DNA of 64,000 nucleotides from Firmicutes bacterium UBA5286 (GCA_002408465.1 DHSM01000008.1:19041-83040), one strand, 5' to 3'; shown: positions 50,227 through 59,824, counted from the first letter of the stretch. Numbers and translations: made by a program. The notes: generated by a model not told the origin, from the sequence alone.

Positions 50227-52802
50227 CGGGTAATTTCTTATATAGAAAATTAGATGTTGTAAGGGAAATCGATGCGTTAGCAGACCTCCCTTCCTATATC
50301 AGTGAGAACCTTAGTGATCATATTGTATTACGTACTTACCAAGAGGAGGCTTTCCGCTATTTTATAACCTATTATGAAAATGATAATTTAAGAAAAAACA
50401 GGCTAATCCATAACCTATTTCATATGGCGACAGGTTCCGGTAAGACGGTTATCATGGCAGGCCTTATCCTTTATCTTTATACTCAGGGTTATAGAAAGTT
50501 CTTGTTCTTTGTCAACCAGACCAATATTTTAGAAAAGACTAAGGAGAATTTCCTTAATCCTTCATCTAGTAAGTACCTATTCGCAAGAAATGTTGAGTTG
50601 TTTGGCGATTCTGTGCCTATTATTGAAGTTGAAAACTTCGCGTACTGTGATTGCAATGCCATTAACCTTTGTTTTACAACGACACAAAAGCTCCATATGG
50701 ATTTAAACTTCCCCAAGGAGAATAGTCCGACCATAGACGATTTTGAGAATGACAGGGTTGTTTTGATTTCCGATGAATCTCACCACATCAATACGAGAAC
50801 GAAGTTGAATAAGACGGAAGTAGCAGAGGAGAATTCCTGGGAATACTCCGTATTTAAGATTTTCCATGCGAATAAAGATAATGCTCTCCTTGAATTCACA
50901 GCAACAGCTGATTTAAAAGACCCTAATGTTTTGCGAAAGTATGAAGATAAGATTGTCTATGACTATACCCTTAGTAAGTTTAGAGAAAGTGGTTACACCA
51001 AAGATTTTCAAAATATGCAAGGTGACTTTAGTCCCTGGGACCGCACTCTTGCAGCTATGGTTCTCAGTGAGTACCGTAGACATCTGTTTGGCAATGCTGG
51101 TCAAAATATTAAACCTGTGGTCCTGCTAAAATCAAAGACTATTATAGAATCGGAAGCCTTTTATCAAGACTTTTTTAAGTCGTTGGATAACTTGTCTAGG
51201 GATGAGATTTTAGCATTCCAAGGTTCGGACAATGTATTTCTAAGGGAAGCTATCAACTATTTTTTGGATAGAGATCTTTCTTTGCAGGGACTCATATCTG
51301 CTTTGCAAATGGGCTTTTCTGAGGACCGTTCCATAATCATGAATAGTGAATCAAAGGATTCTTCCAAGGAAAATCAAATAGCTGTTAACTCCTTGGAGGA
51401 TGAGGACAATCCCTATCGCATTATCTTTACGGTAGATATGTTGAATGAAGGTTGGGATGTGTTGAACCTCTTTGATATTGTAAGACTCTACGAGGCCAGA
51501 GACGGCAAGGCCGGTAAGCCTGGGAAGGCGACGATTCAAGAAGCCCAGCTCATTGGTCGTGGTGCAAGATATTGTCCCTTTCAGATGGAAGAAAGTCAGC
51601 CACGCTTCAAGCGTAAGTATGACTATGACTTGACTAATGAAAACCGTATTTTGGAAACCTTGCTTTATCATAGTATGCAAGACTCCAGGTATATTAGTGA
51701 ATTAAGAACTGCTTTGAAACAAACAGGACTCTTAGCGGAAGCACCTGTGGAAATTGAATATAAGCTAAAAAAAACTTTCAAGGAATCTGACTTCTATAAA
51801 ACGGCCTATATCTTTTCCAACCGTAAGGTAGAGAAGTCAAGGAATCAAGTCACTCAAGCTGATAAGAAGATTCAGAACGGATACTATGTTCATAAGGCAA
51901 GAACAAGATCTTCTGTGCTTTACGATCTCTTCGGTGAGAAGATGAACCGTACAGAAGGCATGAACTATGTTAGTAAGGTAAAATTTAAAGAGATTCCTTT
52001 GAATATTACCGAATCAGCGATGGCAAATTTTGAGGTAATGAAATTCAATGTACTAAAATCATACTTCCCTCATTTGAAGTCAAAACGAGAGTTTCTAACA
52101 TCCGATTTCTATTTAGGCAACATTACAATTCATATTGAAAGTCCTTATAAAGAACTTACTGCCAGGGATTTGTATGATGGAGTTATACAAGCCTTACAGG
52201 ATGTTTGTTCCTATATCAAAAAAATTGGGGCAGAGTACGAAGGAACCAAGGAATTTTTTGCACAAAGAGTCCACCAGGTTATTCGGGATAAGAAAATTTA
52301 TATTGATAATCCACATGGTGATGGCGTTGGTATTTCTCAAGCAGAGATTGCTAGAGAACAATCCATTGAACTGGCTTTTGAACATTGGTACGCCTATGAA
52401 GATAATTTCGGAACTAGTGAAGAAAAGGCCTTTGTGAAGTATTTCCAGGGACTGCTCCCTGAATTACAGAAAAAATATAATGAAATTTACCTGATAAGGA
52501 ATGAACGTATTCCTGCTTTAGCTATTTATGATTTTGACACAGGAGAGCGATTTGAACCAGATTTTCTACTCATCCTTCAAAAGAAGAATGCTGATGGCTA
52601 TCTGCAAGAGCAAATATATATTGAACCCAAAGGTAACCACCTTTTGGAGAAAGATAAGTGGAAAGAAGATTTTCTGTTAAGGATTGAGGCAGAGGGTATT
52701 CCAGTTAAAAAATATGTTGATGACAATGAATATAGGATAGTTGGACTACCGTTTTTCAACCAAGATTATAGGATGGAAAGCTTTGAAAGTGCTATTAAAT
52801 AA
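50223..52802 (+). CDS. res: Type III restriction-modification helicase-nuclease (Res)
   Basis: The cutting and ATP-driven sliding subunit. The 859-residue protein has Walker A ATGSGKT (about 69-75), the DESHH box (about 184-188), further SF2 helicase motifs up to GRGAR (about 446-450), and a C-terminal PD-(D/E)xK-type nuclease with FEPDFLLIL followed by YIEPKGNH. It starts with TTG after GGGAGGGAG. With Mod it makes a complete-looking type III system, the main cargo of the element. Confidence 0.93.
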   Translation: MTGNFLYRKLDVVREIDALADLPSYISENLSDHIVLRTYQEEAFRYFITYYENDNLRKNRLIHNLFHMATGSGKTVIMAGLILYLYTQGYRKFLFFVNQTNILEKTKENFLNPSSSKYLFARNVELFGDSVPIIEVENFAYCDCNAINLCFTTTQKLHMDLNFPKENSPTIDDFENDRVVLISDESHHINTRTKLNKTEVAEENSWEYSVFKIFHANKDNALLEFTATADLKDPNVLRKYEDKIVYDYTLSKFRESGYTKDFQNMQGDFSPWDRTLAAMVLSEYRRHLFGNAGQNIKPVVLLKSKTIIESEAFYQDFFKSLDNLSRDEILAFQGSDNVFLREAINYFLDRDLSLQGLISALQMGFSEDRSIIMNSESKDSSKENQIAVNSLEDEDNPYRIIFTVDMLNEGWDVLNLFDIVRLYEARDGKAGKPGKATIQEAQLIGRGARYCPFQMEESQPRFKRKYDYDLTNENRILETLLYHSMQDSRYISELRTALKQTGLLAEAPVEIEYKLKKTFKESDFYKTAYIFSNRKVEKSRNQVTQADKKIQNGYYVHKARTRSSVLYDLFGEKMNRTEGMNYVSKVKFKEIPLNITESAMANFEVMKFNVLKSYFPHLKSKREFLTSDFYLGNITIHIESPYKELTARDLYDGVIQALQDVCSYIKKIGAEYEGTKEFFAQRVHQVIRDKKIYIDNPHGDGVGISQAEIAREQSIELAFEHWYAYEDNFGTSEEKAFVKYFQGLLPELQKKYNEIYLIRNERIPALAIYDFDTGERFEPDFLLILQKKNADGYLQEQIYIEPKGNHLLEKDKWKEDFLLRIEAEGIPVKKYVDDNEYRIVGLPFFNQDYRMESFESAIK

Positions 52803-53092
52803 AGTAAATGAGGTGAAGAGTTGATGATAACAATTTGATAATATAAAAAATGTTAACCTAAATAATAGAGAGAAAAAGGACAAAAAATAACCCTAAAGCA
52901 GGTCCAAAATACCCCAAAACACCTGATATTTTTTCTGATTCATTGAATGGGAGTAGCAGCATGCAACCTACGACACAAGGGTCCGTCCCTGTGTCGTGTC
53001 GCAAGAATGGAGATATGCTAAAGTGACTGTATTCAGATTGTAGTCCTATAAGCAATTCGCTGTATATTTTAGATGATAGGGGGGGTATTAAC
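52803..53092. other. Intergenic region with a hairpin
   Basis: About 290 bases without a gene. A hairpin at 52971-52997 (CGACACAAGGG with CCCTGTGTCG, one bulged A) is the only structure I see; it lacks a T run. Confidence 0.5.
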
Positions 53093-53791
53093 TTGAGCAA
53101 GGTAATTAGCTGGGTGTTGGTTGGGTGTATGATATTATTAGCTACAGTATTGTATACAACTCTTAAGGGCGTTGTAAATGTTGAGACATGGGACTTAACT
53201 ATAGGGCTTTTTTCTTCAATGGCATCATGGATAGTAATTATCTTTTTACTTATCGAACGGCATGATAAAGAACGCCCTTATTTACAAGTAGCCTTTGAGC
53301 CTATTCGTTCCACTCTGGCTTGTCTTACTATAAGGAATACGGGGTTAACCCCTGCGGTACTGAAGTCGTTAGTTATAAATGATGAATTTGCATTGGAACT
53401 AACTAAAGATGTTCAAGAGAGACTATTAAAATATAAAGAAACCGAGAACACTATTTTCCCGGGGAAAGCTTGGGTAATATCTCTCGATGTTAATGTTTTC
53501 GATATCATAAACGAATTTATGCATACAAGCATTTCAGTTGATTTCTCGTATTCACGTCTCAACAGAAAGAAATTGTATCAAGAAACTATTAAATACGATT
53601 TTGAGGATTATTCAGGATTCTTAGTGTATACTTCCGAAATGGACGAGCTAAAAAAAAGCACTGATACATTAACGAAAAGTATTGTTAGTGTTACCCGCTC
53701 TATTGAAAAGGTTTCAGTGTTCAAAGATGACTGGGAAAGATATATAGCTTGCGGAGGCTATGAGAAAAGTAAAGATGAAATCCTCGAATAG
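53093..53791 (+). CDS. Hypothetical protein with two N-terminal membrane helices
   Basis: A 232-residue protein I do not recognise. Two hydrophobic helices (about 5-25 and 38-57) put the rest in the cytoplasm or outside. A beta-rich middle (about 65-180) is followed by a helical C-terminus (DELKKSTDTLTKSIVSVTRSIEKVS) that looks like a coiled coil. It starts with TTG after AGGGGGGG. It lies between the restriction system and the ImmA/IrrE-DUF4411 pair, so a defence role is possible. Confidence 0.55.
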   Translation: MSKVISWVLVGCMILLATVLYTTLKGVVNVETWDLTIGLFSSMASWIVIIFLLIERHDKERPYLQVAFEPIRSTLACLTIRNTGLTPAVLKSLVINDEFALELTKDVQERLLKYKETENTIFPGKAWVISLDVNVFDIINEFMHTSISVDFSYSRLNRKKLYQETIKYDFEDYSGFLVYTSEMDELKKSTDTLTKSIVSVTRSIEKVSVFKDDWERYIACGGYEKSKDEILE

Positions 53792-54029
53792 GGGCTAATA
53801 AGTACATGAGCTTAGACAGGGATACCATTAAGACGTAGATCGCAATATGTGAATGCCTTGCCGCGTCACCTGTTAGAGACATGCCTGTACGATACGGCAT
53901 ATACACTTCCCAGAGGTAACACTTCAGGTAAAGGCTATTGCCAAACAATAACGGACAAAGTGCAGGGAAAAGTCGGACGTGATAGTGTGAACCCATTATA
54001 TATTAGGACAATGGGGGGGGGAGGAGTTT

Positions 54030-55232
54030 GTGGCGATACTAAACGCACTAATCAACAAAGAAACACTAAGGGTTATTTGTGAAGCAAAGCGTATAGAGCC
54101 ATCTTACATCGCAGAAAAAATAGGCTGCAAACCAGCTTCTAAAGTTGATGAGTGGCTTAAAGCTACCTCTGATATCTTGCCAACATTCAATCAGGCAAAA
54201 AAGGTTGCGGGTTGTTTGCATATTCCCTTTGCAGGGTTATATATGAACCCAGATGACGTTCCCAAACATAAATTGCCGAAGATTGTAAACCGCCGCACGC
54301 TTCCAGTAGGATATAGCGCGGATGAGAGTGCGTTGAATGTTGCAATTGCAGATTTGCTGGAGGCTCGTGACCTGCTTATTACACTAAAGCGGGAGTTAAA
54401 TGAACCGGTTATACCATTTACAGTTAGTATTGATACAAATACGTCCGCTAACAAAGTTGCCGCAGAAATTAGGAAATGCTTTGATATTAGCTTAGATGAG
54501 CAGTTTAAAAAGGCATCTCAGCGTCAATTTTATTTGTATGTTAGACAGCAAGTCGAGGCTAAGGGTGTTTTTGTCCATTGTTTTACTGATGTTGACGTTG
54601 AGATGGCACGTGGATTGGCAATGTTTTATGATTTAATGCCGGTAATTGGTCTTAACGGAAATGATCGTCCACCGGCTAAAACATTCTCAATTGTGCATGA
54701 GCTAGTACATTTGCTAAGGCGTCAATCGTCTTCATGTAATGAATTTATTAATGCATTCTCAAGCAATGCAGAGGAGATATTTTGTAATAATGTAGCCGGA
54801 GAATTATTAGTCCCAAAGGACGCATTGTTTGTAAAGCTCAGCAGGCATTTGAGAGCGGACTTTACGATCCCAGATATTCAAAAATTAGCCAACGATTTTT
54901 CGGTAAGCAAAGAAGTTATTATTAGAAGATTGCTTGATAGCGGGGTCATTAACGAAGTTAAGTATTCTGCATATAGTGATGAGCTCCATAGAATAATCGA
55001 ACTTGAAAGAGAAGAAAGACGTATAGCGCGTGCCGAAGGCAGGCCAGTAAATATCCCCAAATATCCTTCTAGAGAAGCCATTGATCGAACAAGTACAACC
55101 CTATGTAGTTCTTTGTTTAGAGGATACACAGAGGATGTGTTTAGCAAGCAAGATGTATCTCGCTATCTTGGTATCAGCCAGAAATATGCCGACAAATTTC
55201 TTGAGGAGGTGTCGAGATGGTACGCCAGGTGA
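54030..55232 (+). CDS. HTH-ImmA/IrrE family metallopeptidase (antitoxin-like)
   Basis: A 400-residue protein with an N-terminal XRE-like region (about 10-75) and a zinc peptidase domain with HELVHLLRR (about 225-233) carrying HExxH. ImmA/IrrE proteins cleave repressors to relieve repression, and many pair with toxin genes. The GTG start follows GGGGGAGGAG. It overlaps the DUF4411 gene by 16 bases, as expected for a two-gene toxin-antitoxin-like unit. Confidence 0.85.
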   Translation: MAILNALINKETLRVICEAKRIEPSYIAEKIGCKPASKVDEWLKATSDILPTFNQAKKVAGCLHIPFAGLYMNPDDVPKHKLPKIVNRRTLPVGYSADESALNVAIADLLEARDLLITLKRELNEPVIPFTVSIDTNTSANKVAAEIRKCFDISLDEQFKKASQRQFYLYVRQQVEAKGVFVHCFTDVDVEMARGLAMFYDLMPVIGLNGNDRPPAKTFSIVHELVHLLRRQSSSCNEFINAFSSNAEEIFCNNVAGELLVPKDALFVKLSRHLRADFTIPDIQKLANDFSVSKEVIIRRLLDSGVINEVKYSAYSDELHRIIELEREERRIARAEGRPVNIPKYPSREAIDRTSTTLCSSLFRGYTEDVFSKQDVSRYLGISQKYADKFLEEVSRWYAR

Positions 55233-55705
55233 ATCTGTTTACAGAAAAGCCGCCGTACAAATATATCATCGACAGCTCTTCAGTTTTTTCGCAGAAAGAT
55301 AATGAACCTCATCCGAGGGCTGTTTACCGCGGGCTATGGAATAGGATTGAAGAATTGATGCAGGATAAAGTAATAGTGACTGTATCAGAGATCGTTGACG
55401 AAATTAGGGATAAAGATTTAGAAACCTGGCTTCATAATCATAGATGCATCGTTCTTCCGGTCAACGACGTGATACAACAGAATGTCACCCGAGTTGTTAC
55501 TAAAAATCCGCGTCTTGTAGATTTCAAGCAAGCTAAGTCCTCGGGCGATGCTTTTTTAATAGCAACAGCAATGGTGTATGGGCTAATTATAATTACAGAA
55601 GAAAATCGAGATAGCCCTTATAAAATACCCAAAGTTGCAGAAAGCTTGGGAGTTAAGGCAATAGACATCAATGAGCTTTGTTTAATCGAGGGTTGGCATT
55701 TTTAA
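55217..55705 (+). CDS. DUF4411 PIN-like protein (putative toxin)
   Basis: A 162-residue protein of the DUF4411 family, which belongs to the PIN nuclease fold. Conserved acidic residues are visible: YIIDSSSVF (about 15-23), TVSEIVDEI (about 55-63), SGDAFLIATA (about 108-117), and TEEN near 130. PIN toxins cut RNA. It is coupled to the HTH-ImmA/IrrE gene, a pairing seen repeatedly in prokaryotes. The ATG follows GAGGAGGTG. Confidence 0.82.
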   Translation: MVRQVNLFTEKPPYKYIIDSSSVFSQKDNEPHPRAVYRGLWNRIEELMQDKVIVTVSEIVDEIRDKDLETWLHNHRCIVLPVNDVIQQNVTRVVTKNPRLVDFKQAKSSGDAFLIATAMVYGLIIITEENRDSPYKIPKVAESLGVKAIDINELCLIEGWHF

Positions 55706-56053
55706 TATGTTGCAGTCGCATACGTTGAAATGGCATGCTAAATATTTATGGCACCGTAATTCCTGGCAACAATCTGGTAACAAAAAATCAGATAGAAATT
55801 AAGATATAAGTATCTGCTACGTTAGGAATCACAAACCACAATCTATCAAGAAAATTGATTAAGAAACGCTCCTGTAAGCGAGTGGAAGTAACGATAAAGT
55901 TAAAACGAATGAGATTGCCTACGGAATTTTGACGGATTCCTGACGAAAAAACGCACGGAATCCCATGACACCATATATCACCAAAACCGTAATAGTCCTG
56001 GGAATAAAGGATTCGTGACACATAATGGTACCGCCTGGTATAGGAAGGGCCAA
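55706..56053. other. Right end of the element, candidate integrase arm sites
   Basis: About 350 bases without a gene. TTGACGGA (55929-55936) and CTGACGAA (55940-55947) resemble the pair near the left end, again 11 bases apart. Confidence 0.5.
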
Positions 56054-56099
56054 ACTCACATTCAAGAGGCCGCAGGTTCGAAACCCGCCAGCCCCACCA
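56054..56099 (+). repeat. Right attachment site: tRNA-Val 3' fragment
   Basis: A 46-base perfect copy of tRNA-Val from the anticodon loop to CCA. It has no 5' half, so it is not a functional tRNA. It marks the element's right boundary. Confidence 0.95.
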
Positions 56100-56112
56100 C
56101 CCCAAGATATTG

Positions 56113-56149
56113 AAACCCTGCACATAAACCCGTGCAGGGTTTTGTTTTT
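56113..56149 (+). terminator. Terminator, probably the original tRNA-Val terminator
   Basis: AAACCCTGCAC and GTGCAGGGTTT form an 11-base stem, followed by TGTTTTT, just after the right attachment site. Confidence 0.85.
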
Positions 56150-56368
56150 CTTTGAAAGCTTGGCATTCCGTACAATAGTTAAGGTTGTTAAAGCCCTATT
56201 ATTGGGCTTTCCGAGGAAAGAAACTAAAACTTTTCTGCCCTTCTCTTATTGCGTAACTTTTCACGGAAAGAAGAAAGGAACCTTGCGTATGGTAAATGTC
56301 GGCAAACAACTAATGCAAGTGTTATAATTATATAAGGATTTTTTACAAAATATAAAGGAGAGAGTATC

Positions 56369-56560
56369 ATGAAAGAATATAAGGTTTTAACACAAAAGGA
56401 CAAATGGTTTTCCGGAAAGTTTGATCCGCAAAAACTTCAAGACGCACTAAACTCGTACGCGCAACAAGGCTGGAGATTAGTCACATGTGCCACTGCAGAT
56501 ATTCCCGCTCTTGGTACATCAAGACAGGAATTTGTCGCTGTTATGGAACGAGATCTTTAA
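56369..56560 (+). CDS. DUF4177 domain-containing small protein
   Basis: A 63-residue protein with the DUF4177 layout: YKVLTQKDKWFSGKFDPQKL, LNSYAQQGWRLVTC, then a final EFVAVMERD strand. Such proteins are small and of unknown function. The ATG follows AAAGGAGAGAG. The next gene starts 16 bases after its end, so they form an operon. Confidence 0.85.
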   Translation: MKEYKVLTQKDKWFSGKFDPQKLQDALNSYAQQGWRLVTCATADIPALGTSRQEFVAVMERDL

Positions 56561-56576
56561 TTTGGGAGGTACTTCG

Positions 56577-56891
56577 ATGCCCGGATATAGTACTTTCTTC
56601 GAGGGAGTCATTTTTATTGAGGGAATGGAACCCGATTCAAAAACTTTAGGACTCATAAGGTCAGATTTAAGTTTTAAAATTGGTGCCCAATTAAAAAATC
56701 TGAATGATGTAAAACACGATTTATCCACAAAAGCACGAAACATGGGTGCTAATGCTGTTCTTAATTTCACATATGGTCAAAAAAGCAGATGGCTAGCTAT
56801 TGATGATGTCGCATATTTTGGTGAAGGTATTGCAGCAATATTAACCGATCAACGATATAAAGAAGTTATGGAGAAAATAGCTAACAGATAA
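56577..56891 (+). CDS. Small hypothetical protein, YbjQ-like in part
   Basis: A 104-residue protein starting at an ATG behind GGGAGG. The segment STKARNMGANAVLNFTYGQ (about 51-69) resembles the heavy-metal-binding YbjQ fold, where an A-x-x-x-G-A-N-A-V motif is typical, but the match is partial. It is the second gene of the DUF4177 operon. Confidence 0.6.
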   Translation: MPGYSTFFEGVIFIEGMEPDSKTLGLIRSDLSFKIGAQLKNLNDVKHDLSTKARNMGANAVLNFTYGQKSRWLAIDDVAYFGEGIAAILTDQRYKEVMEKIANR

Positions 56892-56932
56892 ATGGCGCAT
56901 CTATGCTGTAATGTAGAGACTCCCAAGACATT

Positions 56933-56968
56933 AAAACCCTGCACGTTGTGAATGTGCGGTTTTTTTTG
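56933..56968 (+). terminator. Terminator after the DUF4177 operon
   Basis: AAAACC-CT-GCAC pairs with GTGC-GGTTTT and is followed by T. Confidence 0.7.
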
Positions 56969-57575
56969 CCGAAAACTGGGAACAGGAATTATCACGTTGG
57001 ACGGGCTCAACATATCTTCCGCACCCTTAGTGGAGACAAATAACAATTACCCTAGAATACTGCAAGCTCAAGTATAAACTTCCAGCTCAAGACCCTATCC
57101 AAATCAGTATACCTTGCCGGTAATAGTCTCCTTTTTCTCGCCTTCGGTTAGCAATAGGATCTTTATCGGTGCCAGTAACTCCAACACTCTTCTCCCTGTA
57201 GGGCTGAAACTGGGGACATTCCCAGCCATAATTAATGGTTTATCCCCGTGCTGTAGTACTCCCCCACTAACTTTTCCATCCCCGAATTTTTGACGAAAAA
57301 CAATGATTTTTTAGACCGGACCGCTCTTGTTACCTGGTAAAAAGAAAGCTGGAAGCCGACAGGGGATAAGATACTATCCTCTCAGCATCGACATCATTAT
57401 GATAGCACATGGCGTCGAGAGTTTTCATGGGGGATAAAAGCTTCCCGATTGGCTATTCAAGCTCATAGGTATATCGCTGATTATATACTTAAATATCCGG
57501 TAACAATGAGGAATTCACCGGACTTGCGAGGAAATGTTAATTTTTGTTTTATTGGGCCTGAAAGATAAGCCATAA

Positions 57576-57662
57576 CTATTGAAAAAATATTAATATGTAA
57601 TAATTAGCCTTAAACTCCGCCACTCTGGCGGACCAAACCTTATGCAGTTGTTGCTTGCTCAT
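57576..57662 (-). pseudogene. IS66 family accessory protein (TnpA/OrfA) N-terminal remnant
   Basis: On the minus strand, behind GGGAGGAG, a 28-codon frame starts MSKQQLHKVWSARVAEFKA, matching the start of IS66 OrfA proteins, then runs into unrelated sequence and stops. The rest of the insertion sequence is missing. Confidence 0.65.
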
Positions 57663-57670
57663 AAAAAACT

Positions 57671-57719
57671 CCTCCCTCAGGTAATTTCTTTAAGAAATTG
57701 TCCCATGAGGAAGGAGGTG
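57671..57719. repeat. Long inverted repeat upstream of the IS66 remnant
   Basis: CCTCCCTCA...ATTTCTT pairs with AAGAAAT...TGAGGAAGGAGG, giving a long hairpin just outside the truncated frame. It is probably part of the insertion-sequence leader. Confidence 0.55.
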
Positions 57720-58108
57720 GTGTCCAGGTGTGGGCTATTTGACGCTTACATTTTTTTCCGTACATAAAAGTACAAGACTCTCCACCAGTCCAGCTTTTGC
57801 GCGTTTTTGACGACACTGTGGATTGATTTATCTCTGAGTTTTTATGTATCTAGTGGCACATCAATATTCCATTACTGCATTTAGCAATACGTTCCATGAG
57901 GGAGCCGCAACATGCAGTTCGGGGGTTTGCGCTTCACCGGCGCTCAAGAATAATCGACTGGAGATTTTGCAGGAACGTTTTTACTTTTGTCGAAGTAAGC
58001 AATGGGGGTGACGAGCCGTTTATTTAACTTTCTCAAGGGATTAGGTGATACGTTCATACAGACGTAGATTAGTCTGATTTCTGATGAGATCAAGGCAAGG
58101 GGGATATT

Positions 58109-58876
58109 ATGGCAACCTTTCAGGATAAGACGAACATAAAACGAATCAGCCGGAGGAGAAAAGAACTGCTTTCTCTATATGCCACAGCGGCTGGTTTCCT
58201 CTATGGTGTAATAGGCATTTCCGATTTCGTGGATGTGTTCAACAATTACGAGGAAGAGAAAACCTCTCAGGAAGAAGTAATTCTGGCATTGAAGAGGCTC
58301 GCCAAGACCGATGAAGTGGAGTACTCTTGTTTTGATGACTGTATTTATGGCCCACACTTTCTGCCAAAGTATCCGGACGATCTAGAAGACGCAAGATACG
58401 TTCGTGAACAGCAAAAAGGCAAACCACGCTATATGCCTGACAAAGAGGAGTTCTTGCGCTATTTAGAACCTGGTTACCGAGAGCCCGAAAAGCCCTACGC
58501 CGATTTGAAAGCTTACATCTTAAAGCACAAACTCACCGAAAACACAGGCATTCTCGGCGTGGACGGCGATCTGATGGAATTGCACGAGATGACTCAAAAT
58601 GGTGAAAAACTCACTGCCGTACTGGAATATTTCACTGATAGGGGTTACAGATTTTCAGACATTAACTCGGTTAATAGCTTTATGAAAGTGGTCGCCAACA
58701 CCCATAATAACACACGTATGTATGAAAACAATGGATTTACTCCCAAGGAGATATTTGAACAGTTTGAGCGGCCTAAACTGCAGCCGCTACCCGTTAAGCC
58801 GTTCCCGAAGGTCGGACGTAACGAACCTTGTCCCTGCGGGAGCGGACTTAAGTACAAAAAATGCCACGGTAAGTGA
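58109..58876 (+). CDS. SEC-C motif protein
   Basis: A 255-residue protein ending in a SEC-C zinc motif (VGRNEPCPCGSGLKYKKCHGK), with C-x-C then a C-H pair. The first 235 residues are helical and charged and I do not recognise them. SEC-C tails occur on SecA and many unrelated proteins. The ATG follows AAGGGGGA. No partner gene is nearby. Confidence 0.82.
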   Translation: MATFQDKTNIKRISRRRKELLSLYATAAGFLYGVIGISDFVDVFNNYEEEKTSQEEVILALKRLAKTDEVEYSCFDDCIYGPHFLPKYPDDLEDARYVREQQKGKPRYMPDKEEFLRYLEPGYREPEKPYADLKAYILKHKLTENTGILGVDGDLMELHEMTQNGEKLTAVLEYFTDRGYRFSDINSVNSFMKVVANTHNNTRMYENNGFTPKEIFEQFERPKLQPLPVKPFPKVGRNEPCPCGSGLKYKKCHGK

Positions 58877-59057
58877 GGAAGCCCAACCGGCATCGCCAAC
58901 TCTGGGACTGAGGGTGGTTCTTTCTTCAGGGAAGGCCTTTGGAAAAGGTTAAATGCTAAGGGGTCACAGATATGGTGGGCAATGAAGCAGGTTTTACATT
59001 GATTGATTATGATTTTAGTTTTCAGGGTATATTTTGATTAAAATTTCTAGCCCTGGT

Positions 59058-59088
59058 GCCATAGACTTTAGCCTATGGGCTTTTTTTT
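59058..59088 (+). terminator. Terminator after the SEC-C gene
   Basis: CCATAG and CTATGG pair around ACTTTAGC, followed by GCTTTTTTTT. The other bases between 58877 and 59283 show no gene. Confidence 0.75.
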
Positions 59089-59283
59089 ATCTAAAATTAC
59101 AAGCCACATCCAAAAACGTTTTGAAAAAAGGAATTCTATGGGAAAAGTAGAAGACATTGAATGAAAGAAAAGAAAATATTTACGTTCCTACGAAAATATG
59201 TCCACGGGAAATTTGTAAGCTGCCAGACGAAAGTGGCAACATTTCAATGGAAAAACAATCAAAGCTGCGGGGAGGATATAAAA

Positions 59284-59790
59284 ATGAGTATCTTTGATAT
59301 GTCATACCTTGGAATTATGATGGATATGGCTGGTTGTCCGAACCGCTGCCGCCACTGTTATCTTGGGGCGCATAAGAACGGTAATATTAGCGTTGATGAA
59401 TTCAAGAGCATAGCCACCCAGTTCAAAAACTGGCGCGACGAAAACGGGCGCGGAATCGCCGAGCTGGGCTTCTTCTCATGGTGGCGTGAACCGGACTATC
59501 GCGAGGATTACCGCCAGCTGTGGCAGCTTGAGCAGGAGTTATCCTTCCCCGACGTGCCCGGAGATTAGAGCATCGCCGAACCTGCCTAATGATGGCGGCT
59601 GGGAAATCTGAAAATCGACGGCGTCGATGCTATATCGAAAGCATACCGCGACAGCACCTCCCCAGGCATGAAAGCAAATAACACTATTCCAATGTCCGAG
59701 CTTGCGTGGCGTTAGGGCGAATATAGTAAAAGTGACCTGGTGTGCCGCTTTATGCATCAGTGGGGGATGGAGTATATGGAGGGAAGTACA
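59284..59790 (+). pseudogene. Radical SAM protein, degraded
   Basis: The ATG at 59284, after GGGGAGG, opens a protein with the radical SAM cluster motif in GCPNRCRHCYLG (C-x3-C-x2-C). The frame stops at 59568. Later bases still encode matching-looking sequence in other frames (for example KIDGVDAISKAYRDS near 59612, and VCRFMHQWGMEYMEG up to about 59780), with at least one more internal stop. Several lesions have inactivated it. It ends at a tRNA-Lys fragment. Confidence 0.65.
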
Positions 59791-59824
59791 AGTTGTAGAG
59801 CACCTGACTCTTAATCAGGGTGTC
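59791..59824 (+). repeat. tRNA-Lys(CTT) fragment
   Basis: AGTTGTAGAGCACC and the anticodon arm CTGACTCTTAATCAG (anticodon CTT) plus GGTGTC match the D-arm to variable-loop part of tRNA-Lys. The acceptor and T arms are absent, so it is not a tRNA gene. It may mark an old recombination junction. Confidence 0.65.

Larger units (their letters stand above)
39869..56099. mobile_element. Integrative mobilizable element in tRNA-Val, 16.2 kb
   Basis: A perfect 46-base direct repeat bounds a segment with a tyrosine integrase, excisionase-like HTH, RepA_N-like initiator, helicase-loader-like protein, MobC, relaxase and a putative oriT. It has no coupling protein or type IV channel, so it would need a helper to transfer. 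Cargo is a type III restriction-modification system, an HTH-ImmA/IrrE plus DUF4411 pair, a two-TM protein, a zinc-finger protein and a long gene-free region with structured repeats. Confidence 0.92.
56969..58108. other. Gene-poor region with insertion-sequence remains
   Basis: About 1.1 kb with no intact gene. It contains the IS66 scrap below and a 41-codon minus-strand frame (about 57105-57230) with no recognisable family. The rest shows nothing I can support. Confidence 0.6.

Noticed and set aside
40056..56099. Element called as a self-transmissible conjugative element
   Set aside because: No coupling protein, VirB4-like ATPase or other transfer-channel gene is present, so only mobilization with a helper is supported.
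57105..57235. 41-codon minus-strand frame near 57.1-57.2 kb
   Set aside because: No ribosome site is visible and the product matches no family I know. It could be an insertion-sequence scrap but cannot be supported.
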